This document shows positions 30,814 through 42,341 of a stretch of 64,000 nt of DNA, one piece after another. The DNA comes from Fremontodendron californicum. Its lineage: Eukaryota; Streptophyta; Magnoliopsida; Malvales; Malvaceae. Where the stretch lies: positions 4,221,134 through 4,285,133 of the forward strand of contig JAULJL010000032.1 in NCBI GenBank assembly GCA_030761205.1, given 5' to 3'. How positions within the stretch are numbered: position 1 is the stretch's first letter; every line of letters begins with the position of its first letter. Made by a program: the position numbers and the translations under genes. The notes under the pieces were generated by a model. It worked only from the letters and a program-made list of their open reading frames with translations. It made no database searches and had not been told where the DNA came from.

Positions 30814-31057
30814 TGACTCATGGTTGTTGCCAATTGCCCCATCTGAGCCTCTAAGTTTCGGATGCTTACCTTTGTCTCCCTTGATTCCTGTTGAAGTTGA
30901 ATTACATTAGTAGTAAGGGTTTTGACAAGATACTCAAGAGTCTCACCTGAAATTTTTTTGTGGTGGCACTTGTTGTCGAGTTTGATATGGTTGTTGCACT
31001 CTTTGCTAAAAACCCGGTGGCCTGTTGTCATATGGTGGAGGAACAGCTTGTGATTGG
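30814..31057 (-). pseudogene. Second, duplicated Athila gag segment (element C)
   Basis: Reading outward from the knuckle copy, the sequence jumps back at about 30814 to gag coding already seen at 30300-30550 (MSHT/ATTMSQ, QLQQESRETKVSIRNLEAQM, then the Q-rich stretch). It continues across element D into 39641-39900, a second knuckle copy. Thus part of gag is tandemly duplicated; the copies differ at many positions, so the duplication is not recent. Confidence 0.8.
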
Positions 31058-32936
31058 TGATGCACCCAAAAGAGTGTATCTTATTTAACCTTGCACTAAA
31101 AAGATCAATTGTAAGTATAGTAGTTAGCAAGGGTCGAGTCCTCAGGGATTGGGTTTTAGTTTATAAGTTGATAGTTTAAAACTTAAATTCAAGAACAATA
31201 AAAGAAAAGGGGTTTTTGAAATCAGATTTAAACTAAAGTAAATAATAAGAATAAGATGCAAGGCGGTATAACCAGCCAATAAAAATATATATACTAAATT
31301 AGGCGGTATAACCAGCCAATAAAAACATATATACTAAATTAGGCGGTATAACCAACCAATAAAAATAAATCAAAGTTAATATACAAATTAGGCGGTATAA
31401 CCAGCCAATAAAAATAAATATACTTTTAAAAATAAGCAAACTAGAAAAGTAAGAAAAGAAGTAAGTAAGAAGAATCAAGTATGAAAAATATAGTTAAGGT
31501 TTCATTCTCCACCACTAGACATCATTAAGAATCAATTTCAGATCTATCAATATCAACCAACTATCAAAGTTAACAACCGTAGATAACAACAAGCTCTGTT
31601 ATCCCAATCTTTCCTTAGTTTGTCGTTAAATAGAACAAGCTCTCTATTTAATCTCTAACCATTAAACAACCTAGAATAAGCTCTCTAAATTCAATTTAAT
31701 GGCAGCTTTATGATGAGAAAGATAGGTTGATCTAAGCAACAAACACATAAGCTCGGATTGTTCAACTTAGGTTATGTTCCACTTTGCAATTATTGAAAAC
31801 TTCACCATAATCATTAATCACAAATTGCCACTTATGAATAGGAAATCAAGACAATTACACGGATCAAGACTCCTAAACTAGCAATAGATAATTATCAAGA
31901 TCTATCTAGTTGTACACCTAAATAAATCAAGACAACATCATGAACAATTCTTGTAGAAGAACATAAGCAACTTTGATAGAAAATTAATGATAGATAGAAT
32001 CTGAAAATCAATCACAAAACATGTCTAGGGCTTTGAAATCACCCTTAACCAAATAGAAGTTTAGCCTAGCATAGGCATTATAAACATAAAATTAAATAGA
32101 ATCTAAGAAGAAAATAAAAGAAAGAAAGAAGAAGAAGAAGAATATTAATTATCCAACCTCTTGCTCTTTCTAAAGAAAAAGAAAACTAGAGAAAAGAAAG
32201 AAGAAGAAAACTTAGAGAATTTTATTACAATGGCTAATATCCTACCAATGTACAATATGATCCCTTACAATCATCCAAGGCCCTCTATTTATACACATTT
32301 TGGAAGGCTAAATGACAAGAGACAAGCTTTACAAATTTCAAAGGTAGGTATAATAGGTGGGTGCATTTTCTAACAATTTTCGTCATATATGACGATTTTG
32401 ATCAGCCAACTTGATGGCCGATTTTGTCAATTTTGGAGGCCTTATCTGATCACATGGTCTTCTAGAAAAATGTTACCCTATCAGTTACTGATCCATAGCC
32501 GTTGGAATCAGCTCATTTTCTGATGTGGATAAGAAGATATGGGCATAATACGAAAACAGGTCAGCACAGACGTCATTGCAAATCAGCCAACTTGATGGTC
32601 GATTTCGCTAGGGAAAACGACTCCGTTTCAAGAAGTGTAAAACATGAAAAAGATAGATATGCCTCTTAGCTTTGCATGGCTACAAATTTCAGCCTTATTG
32701 CTTCAGTGAAACTCGAGATATAGCTGATATGGAAAAAGGTGTCGGAACTGGAACTGAACTGGATTTGCCCTTAATTCTAGTAATCTGAAATCACTCAAAG
32801 AAACTTGTGAAAAACACCAAAATACATAAAAATATAAAAGATCATAAACACAATTAGACTAAACAATAATAACTCGTATTTGACACAAAACAATAATAAA
32901 ACATAACTAAAAACTATATAATTATACGAGTTATCA
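31058..32936 (-). repeat. 3' LTR of element D
   Basis: 1879 bp with a single U3 unit and four minisatellite-type units (31262-31410, one with ACCAACCAA). It ends TTATCA before the polypurine tract at 32937. Confidence 0.95.
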
Positions 32937-34867
32937 CACCCCCACACTTAGATTGTTGCTAGTCCCTAGCAACGACTCAATAAAAATAAAATAAGAAAAT
33001 CTAATCTAATCCATTTTCGTAGGAAATCACGGTGGCACTTAGCATGTGACACAAGCCTTTAAACCCCTAGGTGTCCCTAGTGGACGAGTTTAGTCTCGTG
33101 AGGGTTTACTAGAACGATACCCACAAACATTGAAAAACTAAAATATAAATAAACTGCATATACTAAAAATATTTATTCCTAATCCTTTCAATACAAATTA
33201 GAGGCAATCTTTGAACAAGTCTTATAAACTAATCAATAGCTTAAAGAATTTCACAAAAAATCATGCTTGAATGTAAATTGTTTGAGCTAAGCCAATATTA
33301 ACATAACATATCTCAATCAAAATAGTGCATGTTCAAATTTAATCTCAACTTCTGACATGGGATACCCTCATGATTTTCACTCTTTAAAGTAGTGGTGAAG
33401 TGTTTACACTCAATCAATCTCATGAAAACAGTTCTACCATATTCTTGCTTGTCCACCTATTCTCCACTATTTAGATCATACAACTTCATGAATCAAGAGG
33501 TCTTTAATCAAGGTTGTAATGGGGCCAAGGGGTTTGTAATGTGGTTGAAGAACAAAAGGATAACGATATCACAAAGGTTCCAAAGAGTTCATAAAGTTTA
33601 GAGACATAATAAGATCATACAAAGAAACTTATCAAAACTCTTTACAAGTACATAATAACATAGGCTAAATATTCATGTTGAGCCTTTGCATCATTCTAAC
33701 CAACTTTGTAACATCTTTTTCTTTACTTTAACTAGAAGTTCAAGAGAAGATTTTTTTTTTTTTTTAATATGGGAATGTATTTGACAATGATCCCTTTCTT
33801 TTTCTCTTGACTTTTTTCTTTCTTTTCCCCCCACACTTATTTCTTGTTTCTAACCCAAATTTTCAATAAATCTTCTTTGTCTTTGCAACTTGTCTCAAAA
33901 CATGCTAATTCATCTTTGGAACAAAGGTAAAGATATAAGTATATTTAGGTTAGGGACAAGTTATGGTTACCAAAGAGATAGCTTATTCAATGTAGGCTCA
34001 AATTGGTTCACTAAGGGTGTGTTCTCTTGGAACATTAATAATGGATGGCTGTTTGGCTCTGGTTATAATCCTAATGCCTCTATCATATTCATGTTGTCAC
34101 ATGTATCAATATAGTCTCAAACGGTTTAAAGCAAGTTCTAGAGAATCATGTAATCATAAGAGCACTCAAGAAAGAAATTAGATTGATTTGTATAATGCGT
34201 CAATCATTATAGGCTCAAAAACTCACAAGGATGATTATACAAGTCAGATTAAGTCTAAACATGCTTCTTTCTCAATCAACATATCATATTAACATTGGCT
34301 CATAAAACGATTGATATCAAGTTCAATTCTCATGAAAATCTTCTCACTAATAAATCTGTTTTAGACTTATGCAATTCATATCTCATCATAGTATTGAAAA
34401 GGAACTAAAACACACTAAAAATAATAATAAAGACTCAAAAAAAAAATAGTAGACAAAAATAAAAGAAATCCTAAATCATTCCCCCCACACTTAATTCTTA
34501 CATTGTCCTCAATGTAAGTCTATTAACTCAAATGAAAGAATCATGTGTAAGAGAAAAGAACTAATAACATAAGAATAGGAACAACTAAGACTCAAAACAA
34601 AACAAAACCATGCAACCTAAATAATCCTAAAATACTAAACAAAAATTAACAAGTAAACATAAAAAGATTAAAATCAAACTGACAAGGTATGTCTCAAGTC
34701 TCCCTTACTCAGACCTTGTTCAGAATGAATACTTTTAAATGGCTTAAAACACAAATTTCTTTTTTTTTTTTTTTTTTTTTTGAAGGTAAAGTTTAGGAGA
34801 TATTACCTATAGAGGTTGCTAACCACTTATTATAACTGAGACACAACAAACAAAATGTTAGATAATG
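32937..34867 (-). other. 3' region of element D and LOG 3' flank
   Basis: No gene. It contains the stem TTGCTAG/CTAGCAA at about 32955, CCCCCCACACTTA motifs near 33828 and 34482, hairpin TTACATTGTCCTCAATGTAA near 34499, and one ~85-bp unit (34689-34755) next to a ~22-base thymine tract (poly(A) on the element strand) before the LOG stop at 34868. Confidence 0.78.
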
Positions 34868-35515
34868 TCACAAAGACAAAGTGCAATCCACTCCTTGCTC
34901 GTCCATATCTCTTTTTCTTTTTCCGAGCGTTTGCGAAACAACCGTAGCAGATAAACACTCATAAGCTTGGAGCTTTTTGAGTAAATCTTCAATGGTTGTA
35001 GCAGAAATTATGGTTCTCCTTGCCTCTGAAAACATGAATCCATTTTCCACAGCATTATCTAAATATGAAAGCAAATTACTAAAATAACCATTAATATTAA
35101 GCAAACCAATGGGTTTCTTATTTGTGACCAAAGATGACCAAGAAGCCACGCAAGCTATTTCTTCCAATGTACCCAGACCTCCTGGTAAAGCAATGAATGC
35201 ATCGGCAGAATGGTACATGATTGTTATCCGTTCAGGGACACTCCATACTTGTATTTCCTTACCCACGGTAGGTCCACAAAAACTTGTGAATAGTTTTGGC
35301 ACGATTCCTAGAACTGGACTTCCTCCGGCGTGTGCTGCTGTAGCGACTGCTCCCATTAAACCTGTACTACCGCATCCATAAATCAAGTGGATCTTTTGTT
35401 GGGCAAGTATTACTCCAACTCTTATGGCTTCATCAGCGAATATGTTATTTTTCCCTGGATAAGCACCTCCAAAGACACAAATTTTTTTAATGCGCTGGGA
35501 TGAAGTACTTTCCAT
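34868..35515 (-). CDS. LOG-type phosphoribohydrolase (element D), glycine motif altered
   Basis: 215 aa from MESTSSQRIKK; the frame is also open 12 codons further upstream. PGGLGTLEE and the conserved arginine are intact. About eight residues differ from copy A, including GGGSTGLMG changed to GCGSTGLMG in the phosphate-binding loop, which may impair activity. Most differences from copy A are non-synonymous (about ten against two silent by eye). It is intronless. Confidence 0.88.
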   Translation of the reverse strand: MESTSSQRIKKICVFGGAYPGKNNIFADEAIRVGVILAQQKIHLIYGCGSTGLMGAVATAAHAGGSPVLGIVPKLFTSFCGPTVGKEIQVWSVPERITIMYHSADAFIALPGGLGTLEEIACVASWSSLVTNKKPIGLLNINGYFSNLLSYLDNAVENGFMFSEARRTIISATTIEDLLKKLQAYECLSATVVSQTLGKRKRDMDEQGVDCTLSL

Positions 35516-35785
35516 TTTTTTTTTCGAGTGCCTGAAAGAGAATGAGTACATGGTGTAATATATAGAGGACTGAGTAGTGAATCAGACAAGAGTAATAATG
35601 TCGTCGAAAGTGTATCTGACCTGTCAGAAGAAAATGTTAACCTAACAAAAGATTTTTGCGTGATTTCAGGAAGAAAATCAAAAAGAGAAGAAAAATCAAC
35701 CATAAAAGTCAAGAGTAATAATGTCGCCGAAAGTGTATTTGGAATCTTCCTCTGGTTTTACGTCCAGAAACGGCTTAAACGCCTT

Positions 35786-36313
35786 CTATGAGTCGAGGAT
35801 ATGCTTCCCATCCAGTTTTCTTACAAGCTGGCAAACAGGGTCTTTTAACATCAGATTCCCAAGATGTTGCCATTCCCTTTGGAATTGCGGCCATAAATCA
35901 AGAATTTCTCTTTGTACGTCTCCACTAGGATGCGTCTCAAGAGAAAGTTGGATATTACCCAAATTCTCCTTACTCAGTCCATCCTTAATGAATTCAATTT
36001 TATCATCTCGATTAGAGGACGGAATCCCAATTGAACGACATTTACCGTTACACGTCCATCGTGCACATTTGTGGCAATTTGAACTCATGCGCTTTGCTCG
36101 TCGCTTCTTTGCAAAAGTGCTTCTACTTGTACCTGGTAAATGCAAAACAGGAAGATATTCATCTTCACGTACTTTGGCTTCAATTATCCAACGTATGTCT
36201 CTAGGAATCCCTTTGTGCATAAGCATTCTTAATCTTTCAAATCGAACTTGGTAAAGCTTCAGTAAATTATTTCGAGGAAAAGGAGGAAATCGTTTCTGCA
36301 GAATATCATCCAT
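35786..36313 (-). CDS. CRP zinc-finger protein (element D)
   Basis: 175 aa, three residues shorter near the start (MDDILQKRF against MDDILTRLQKRF). All four finger cysteines, the KKRRAKR stretch and FIKDG are kept. TSRSTFAKK stands for TGRSTFAKK, so the GRS glycine is lost. The CRP-LOG spacer is shortened: a partial second copy of the spacer repeat is joined directly to the CRP 3' end (about 35745). Confidence 0.68.
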   Translation of the reverse strand: MDDILQKRFPPFPRNNLLKLYQVRFERLRMLMHKGIPRDIRWIIEAKVREDEYLPVLHLPGTSRSTFAKKRRAKRMSSNCHKCARWTCNGKCRSIGIPSSNRDDKIEFIKDGLSKENLGNIQLSLETHPSGDVQREILDLWPQFQREWQHLGNLMLKDPVCQLVRKLDGKHILDS

Positions 36314-36709
36314 CCTGAAAAAAAGAAAAAAAATGAAAGAGAAATTGAAAGAGAAATTTATATACAATATCAGTTTTGTGGGTAGCTGATGGAACCGATT
36401 TAAATAATCACGGAGTACCGTTATCCGCCATTTAACCGGGGTAAAAAAAATAAAATAAAAATTATATTTACATCTAGTTATTTTAAAAACAAGGATCAGA
36501 AAGAAAAACAACCTAAAAAAGACTCAAAAACAAAAAACTCTAAATAAAATCCTAAATTACTAAACAAATAAACATAAAAATAAATAAATAACAACAATAA
36601 AAAATAATAAAAGGAAAAGGAAAAGAAAGCAAATCTGAGTATGGCAGGTTGGTAATTTCTTCATTAATTGGACTGCCTTCCCAATTAGTACTGATTTAAG
36701 TTGTCCAAC
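36314..36709 (-). other. Gag-CRP interval of element D
   Basis: It holds the CRP TATA-like box (near 36357), the GGCGGATAACGG stretch, and the post-gag hairpin (36665-36687). The first cargo-flank repeat is degraded here: the CCCCCCACA motif and its hairpin are missing at about 36550. Confidence 0.7.
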
Positions 36710-37648
36710 CTAACCAACACCCCTTCTTGGCTTTTTAGGCTTGTTAGGCTCATACATGAAACTTCCCATATTTAAACGTTTGATAGGAAGCTTTCTTTGC
36801 ACAAAACTGGATGCATTCTCCATTACAAGTATTATTCCATCATCCTTTGTGGTGCATATCTTATCGAGGAATGGAGCATATGTTGGTACTTGTTGAATGG
36901 CATCCACAAACAAACTGTTTAAGGTTTCCAGCATGTTTTGTTCATGTTCTTCCTCCTTGAACTTTGCAAATCTACTAGGAAAAGGTGGAGAAGAAACATT
37001 AGTAAAAATTGGAATCTTAAACGTTACCTCAGGTGCCGAAATACTCTTATTTGTATTTGTGGCTTCATTATCCTCAAGAATAGAATCCATCTCTAATTCT
37101 GTCTCATCCTCATCTTGTTCCTCATTCCTCAAGGTCACAATAGTAGTATTCTCCTTTGGGTTAATCATTGTTTGGGCAGAGAGTTCTTCAGATCTTTGTG
37201 CTACCCATACCACCATACTACTAGCCAATAGGCTCATTTGCCTTTCCAAACTCTTGATGCTTACCCTTGTTTCCTGTTGAAATTGCAAAGAATCAGTACC
37301 AAGAGAATAGACAAGATCTTCTAAAGAAGTACCTGAGTTTTGAGTCATATGTGGTGGTTGAAAAAGATCTAGTTCTTGAGACCATGATTGATTGAAGCTA
37401 GATGGATGAGTGTAATTGGCATAAGGGTCTACTTCTTGGTAATTTTTCGAGTAGCCATAATTAGTATGATCCCACCATCCCTCATGGTAAGTGTTTGAGT
37501 AATGATCATACTGTTGGTCTTGGAACACTTGATGGCCTTGACATCCTCCCATGGCCAATTGTTGAACTGGGGAGGTGAGATTGGCTTGTTGATTCTCCAT
37601 GTTCATGTATGCCACCAACTCTTCAAGTGTTAGATTGCTCAATTCCAT
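36710..37648 (-). CDS. Gag-derived protein of element D (312 aa)
   Basis: An intact frame, MELSNLTLEE to KKPRRGVG. An in-frame ATG seven codons upstream (MKKKKKT) lies in the adenine run and is probably not the native start, because other copies start at MELSN. It shares the CA-less, knuckle-less structure, with VYSLGTDSLQFQQETRVSI in the coiled-coil part. Confidence 0.9.
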   Translation of the reverse strand: MELSNLTLEELVAYMNMENQQANLTSPVQQLAMGGCQGHQVFQDQQYDHYSNTYHEGWWDHTNYGYSKNYQEVDPYANYTHPSSFNQSWSQELDLFQPPHMTQNSGTSLEDLVYSLGTDSLQFQQETRVSIKSLERQMSLLASSMVVWVAQRSEELSAQTMINPKENTTIVTLRNEEQDEDETELEMDSILEDNEATNTNKSISAPEVTFKIPIFTNVSSPPFPSRFAKFKEEEHEQNMLETLNSLFVDAIQQVPTYAPFLDKICTTKDDGIILVMENASSFVQRKLPIKRLNMGSFMYEPNKPKKPRRGVG

Positions 37649-37763
37649 TGTTTTTTTTTTTTTTTTCAAAATTTGAAAAGAAAAACATGTATGTACAAGA
37701 AAATAATACTAATTAGAACTGAAAATAAGAATAAACCAAGTAACAAATAAACTAAAGAAAACA

Positions 37764-37782
37764 ATCCCCGGCAACGGCGCCA
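37764..37782 (-). promoter_or_regulatory. Primer-binding site (tRNA-Asp), element D
   Basis: A perfect 19-nt match on the minus strand, 6 nt from the LTR start at 37789. Confidence 0.95.
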
Positions 37783-37788
37783 AAAATT

Positions 37789-39635
37789 TGATGCACCCAA
37801 AAGAGTGTATCTTATTTAACCTTGCACTAAAAAGATCAATTGTAAGTATAGTAGTTAGCAAGGTTCGAGTCCTCAGGGATTGGGTTTTAGTTTATAAGTT
37901 GATAGTTTAAAACTTAAATTCAAGAACAATAAAAGAAAAGGGGTTTTTGAAATCAGATTTAAACTAAAGTAAATAATAAGAATAAGATGCAAGGCGGTAT
38001 AACCAGCCAATAAAAATATATATACTAAATTAGGCGGTATAACCAGCCAATAAAAACATATATACTAAATTAGGCGGTATAACCAGCCAATAAAAATAAA
38101 TCAAAGTTAATATACAAATTAGGCGGTATAACCAGCCAATAAAAATAAATATACTTTTAAAAATAAGCAAACTAGAAAAGTAAGAAAAGAAGTAAGAAGA
38201 ATCAAGTATGAAAAATATGGTTAAGGTTTCATTCTCCACCACTAGACATCATTAAGAATCAATTTCAGATCTATCAATATCAACCAACTATCAAAGTTAA
38301 CAACCGTAGATAACAACAAGCTCTGTTATCCCAATCTTTCCTTAGTTTGTCGTTAAATAGAACAAGCTCTCTATTTAATCTCTAACCATTAAACAACCTA
38401 GAATAAGCTCTCTAAATTCAATTTAATGGCAGCTTTATGATGAGAAAGATAGGTTGATCTAAGCAACAAACACATAAGCTCGGATTGTTCAACTTAGGTT
38501 ATGTTCCACTTTGCAATTATTGAAAACTTCACCATAATCATTAATCACAAATTGCCACTTATGAATAGGAAATCAAGACAATTACACGGATCAAGACTCC
38601 TAAACTAGCAATAGATAATTATCAAGATCTATCTAGTTGTACACCTAAATAAATCAAGACAACATCATGAACAATTCTTGTAGAAGAACATAAGCAACTT
38701 TGATAGAAAATTAATGATAGATAGAATCTGAAAATCAATCACAAAACATGTCTAGGGCTTTGAAATCACCCTTAACCAAATAGAAGTTTAGCCTAGCATA
38801 GGCATTATAAACATAAAATTAAATAGAATCTAAGAAGACAATAAAAGAAAGAAAGAAGAAGAAGAATATTAATTATCCAACCTCTTGCTCTTTCTAAAGA
38901 AAAAGAAAACTAGAGAAAAGAAAGAAGAAGAAAACTTAGAGAATTTTATTACAATGGCTAATATCCTACCAATGTACAATATGATCCCTTACAATCATCC
39001 AAGGCCCTCTATTTATACACATTTTGGAAGGCTAAATGACAAGAGACAAGCTTTACAAATTTCAAAGGTAGGTATAATAGGTGGGTGCATTTTCTAACAA
39101 TTTTCGTCATATATGACGATTTTGATCAGCCAACTTGATGGTCGATTTTGTCAATTTCGGAGGCCTTATCTGATCACATGGTCTTCTAGAAAAATGTTAC
39201 CCTATCAGTTACTGATCCATAGCCGTTGGTATCAGCTCATTTGCTGATGTGGATAAGAAGATATGGGCATAATACGAAAACAGGTCAGCACAGACGTCAT
39301 TGCACATCAGCCAACTTGATGGTCGATTTCGCTAGGGAAAACATGAAAAAGATAGATATGCCTCTTAGCTTTGCATGGCTACAAATTTCAGCCTTATTGC
39401 TTCAGTGAAACTCGAGATATAGCTGATATGGCAAAAGGTGTCGGAACTGGAACTGAACTGGATTTGCCCTTAATTCTAGTAATCTGAAATCACTCAAAGA
39501 AACTTGTGAAAAACACCAAAATACATAAAAATATAAAAGATCATAAACACAATTAGACTAAACAATAATAACTCGTATTTGACACAAAACAATAATAAAA
39601 CATAACTAAAAACTATATAATTATACGAGTTATCA
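37789..39635 (-). repeat. 5' LTR of element D
   Basis: 1847 bp; TATA box 39010-39017 (reverse). Compared with the 3' LTR it lacks a short block between GCTAGGGAAAAC and ATGAAAAAG near 39340. Confidence 0.95.
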
Positions 39636-39640
39636 ATTGG

Positions 39641-40701
39641 TTCCCTCCATAATTGAAGTTTGGATGATCCCTCCATCCTGAATTGTATGTGTTTGAGTAG
39701 GGATCATATTTCCTTGGTTGGTTCTGAAAGTCAGCCATGGCATTCACATGTTCATTGGTGTCTTCTTGAAGTGTTGAACACATATCAGTTTGGTGCCCCA
39801 TGTTTGAACATATGCCACATGCCTTTATTTGCTGTATATTACCTACAGCCAATTGTTGAACAAGAGAAGTCAATTTATCAAAATTTTGTTCAAGGGATGA
39901 TATACTTACCTCATTGACTTTCTTGGGTTATGGTGGTGGATCATGTCTGATTGAGAATTGTTGAGAATTGGCTGCCATGTTGGAGATTAATGTTCTAGCA
40001 GCCCCGGGAGTCTTATCAACTAGAGCTCCCCCACTAGCGGCATCTATCATACTTCTCTTCATGGGCATGAGACCTTCATAGAAGTATTGGATGAGAAGTT
40101 GTTCACTTATTTGATGGTGTGGACGTGATGCACAAAGTTTCTTAAACCTCTTTCATTATTCATATAAGGACTCTCCGTTATATTGCTGAATCCCACATAT
40201 CACTTTTCTAGTGTTGGCAGCCTTAGATGCTGGGAAATACCTTTCCAAGAATGCTTTCTTCATATCATTCCATGTAGTCATGGTCTTGGATGGTAGATAG
40301 TAGAGCCATTCCTTTGCTGAATCAGCTAGAGAGAATGGGAAGGCTCTCAACTTAACTTGCTCTTCCGTGACCCCTGTTGGTCTCATGCTTGAGCAAACTA
40401 CATGGAATTCCTTGAGGTGCTTATTTGGATCCTCTCCTGCAAAACCGTGAAAAGTTGGGAGAAGATGAATCAAACCAGATTTTAATTCAAAAGCTACCTC
40501 AAGATTAGCATATTCAATGCATAATGGTTGTTGACCCAAGTCCGGAGCGGCTAGCCCCTTGAGAGTTCGGTTGTCAGCTACTGCCATCTCTCCTTGCACC
40601 TCTTGGATGTTTTGGATCAACTCCTCGATTGGTTGTTGGTGAGAAGTTATAAATTCCCGAATTCTCCTAAGTCTTAAGTCTTCTTCGGGAGCTTGGAACA
40701 T
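39641..40701 (-). pseudogene. Athila gag N-terminal part (element C)
   Basis: 40156-40701 encodes a typical retrotransposon capsid region: MFQAPEEDLRLRRIREFI, PTFHGFAGEDPNKHLKEF, LRAFPFSLADSAKEWLYYLP and WNDMKKAFLERYFPASK. It breaks after GESLYE, where stops interrupt, but continues as KRFKKLCASRPHHQISEQLL and then VQQLAVGN and the knuckle CGICSNMGHQTDMC (about 39800). This segment shows what the young elements have lost. Confidence 0.9.
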
Positions 40702-40783
40702 TCACTAATAAACAAAAAAAGAAAGTAAATAATTAAAGCAGAAAATAAGTATAAACCAATAAACTAATAAACCAAAGAAAGCA

Positions 40784-40802
40784 ATCCACGGCAACGGAGC
40801 CA
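40784..40802 (-). promoter_or_regulatory. Degenerate primer-binding site of element C
   Basis: Matches tRNA-Asp with two mismatches (CCACGG for CCCCGG and GGAGCCA for GGCGCCA), consistent with the greater age of element C. Confidence 0.85.
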
Positions 40803-40808
40803 AAAACT

Positions 40809-41662
40809 TGATCCACCCAAAAGAGTGTATCTTATTTAACCTTGCACTTAAAAAGAATCAATTGTAAAGTATAGTGATTAGCAAGGGTCGAGTCCTCAGG
40901 GATTGGGTTTTAGTTTATAAGTTAATAGTTTATCACTTAAAAACAAGTAAACAAATGTAAAGGGGATTTTGAAATCAGATTTAAACTAAAGTTAACAATA
41001 AGAATGAGAAAACAAGTAATTAAGAAGAATCAAATAAAGAAATATGGTTAAGTTTTCATTCTTCACCACTAGACATCATTAGGAATCAATTTCATATCTA
41101 TCAACATTAATTAGTTATCAAAGTTAACAACCAAAGATAACAACAAGCTCTTTTACCCCAATATTTCCTTAGTTTGTCGTTAAATAGAACAAGCTCTCTA
41201 TTTAACCTCTAACTATCAAACAACTTAGAATAAGCTCTCTAAGTTCAATTTAATAGCAGCTTTATGATGAGAAAGATAGGTTGATCTAAGCAACAAACAC
41301 ATAAGCTCGGATTGTTCAACTTAGGTTAAGTTCCACTTTGCAATTATTGAAAACTTGACCATAATCATTAATCACAAATTGCCACTTATGAATAGGAAAT
41401 CAAGACAATTACACGGATCAAGACTCCTAAACTAGCATTAGATAATTATCAAGATTTATCTAGTTGGCCACCTAAACAAATCAAAATATCATCATGAACA
41501 ATTTTAATGGAAGAACATAAGCAACTTTGATAGAAAACAATGATAGATAGATTCTGAAAATTAATTACATAACATGTCTAGAGCTTTGAAATCACCTTTA
41601 ACCAAATAAAAGTTTAGCCTAGCATAGGCATTGTAAACATAAACATAAAATTAAACAGAATC
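40809..41662 (-). repeat. 5' LTR of Athila element C, first part
   Basis: It starts TGATCCACCC (a mutated TGATGCACTC) and aligns with the C 3' LTR at 9376 and 25771. It is interrupted by LTR E after GAATC (41658-41662), and the rest continues at 58042. Confidence 0.85.
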
Positions 41663-42221
41663 TGATGCACTCAAAAGAGTATATCTTATTTAACCTTGAA
41701 CTAAAAATATCAATTGTAAGTATAGTAGTTAGCAAGGGTCAAGTCCTCAGGGATTGGGTTTTAGTTTATAAGTTAATAGTTTATCACTTAAAAAACAAGT
41801 AAACAAAAGTAAAGGGGATTTTTAAATCAGATTTAAACTAAAGTTAACAATAAGAATGAGAAAACAAGTAATTAAGAAGAATCAAATATGAAAAATATGG
41901 TTAAGGTTTCATTCTCCACCACTAGACATCATTAAGAATCAATTTCATATCTATCAATATTAATTAGCTTTCAAAGTTAACAACCGTAGATAACAACAAG
42001 CTTTGTTACTCCAATCTTTTCTTAATTTATCGTTAAATAGAACAACCTCTCTATTTAATCTCTAACTATCAAGCAACCTAGAATAAGCTCTCTAAGTTCA
42101 ATTTAATAGCATCTTTATGATGAGAAAGATAGGTTGGTCTAAGCAACAAACACATAAGCACGGATTGTTCAACTTAGGTTATGTTTCACTTTGTAATTAT
42201 TGAAAACTTGACCATAATCAT
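41663..42221 (-). repeat. LTR E, left part
   Basis: It starts TGATGCACTCAAAAGAG and is inserted in the 5' LTR of C: target duplication GAATC (41658-41662 and 58042-58046). It breaks off at ACCATAATCAT where a younger LTR begins. The right part lies at about 56556-58041. No internal region of E is visible, so it was probably a solo LTR. Confidence 0.78.
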
Positions 42222-42341
42222 TGATGCACCCAAAAGAGTGTATCTTATTTAACCTTGCACTAAAAAGATCAATTGTAAGTATAATGATTAGCAAGGGTCG
42301 AGTCCTCAGGGATGGGTTTTAATCTATGAGTTATTAGTTTA
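42222..42341 (-). repeat. Extra 120-bp LTR start
   Basis: It repeats the first 120 bp of the adjacent LTR (from TGATGCACCC to GTTATTAGTTTA), with one missing T (GGGATGGGT for GGGATTGGGT). It is either the edge of an older LTR into which F inserted, or a tandem duplication. Confidence 0.8.

Larger units (their letters stand above)
31058..39635 (-). mobile_element. Element D: cargo-bearing copy nested in gag of Athila C
   Basis: Complete, 8578 bp, with target duplication ATTGG (31053-31057 and 39636-39640). It holds 5' LTR, primer site, gag-like ORF, CRP, LOG, 3' region and 3' LTR. The LTRs differ by a ~25-32 bp deletion in the 5' LTR (near 39340, loss of the CGACTCCGTTTCAAGAAG stretch) plus a few substitutions. 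Confidence 0.96.

Noticed and set aside
35721..36254. Long ORFs opposite CRP (35721-36254, 46226-46825, 51555-52076)
   Set aside because: Antisense shadows of CRP; the sense strand carries the finger and basic motif in the element's own direction.
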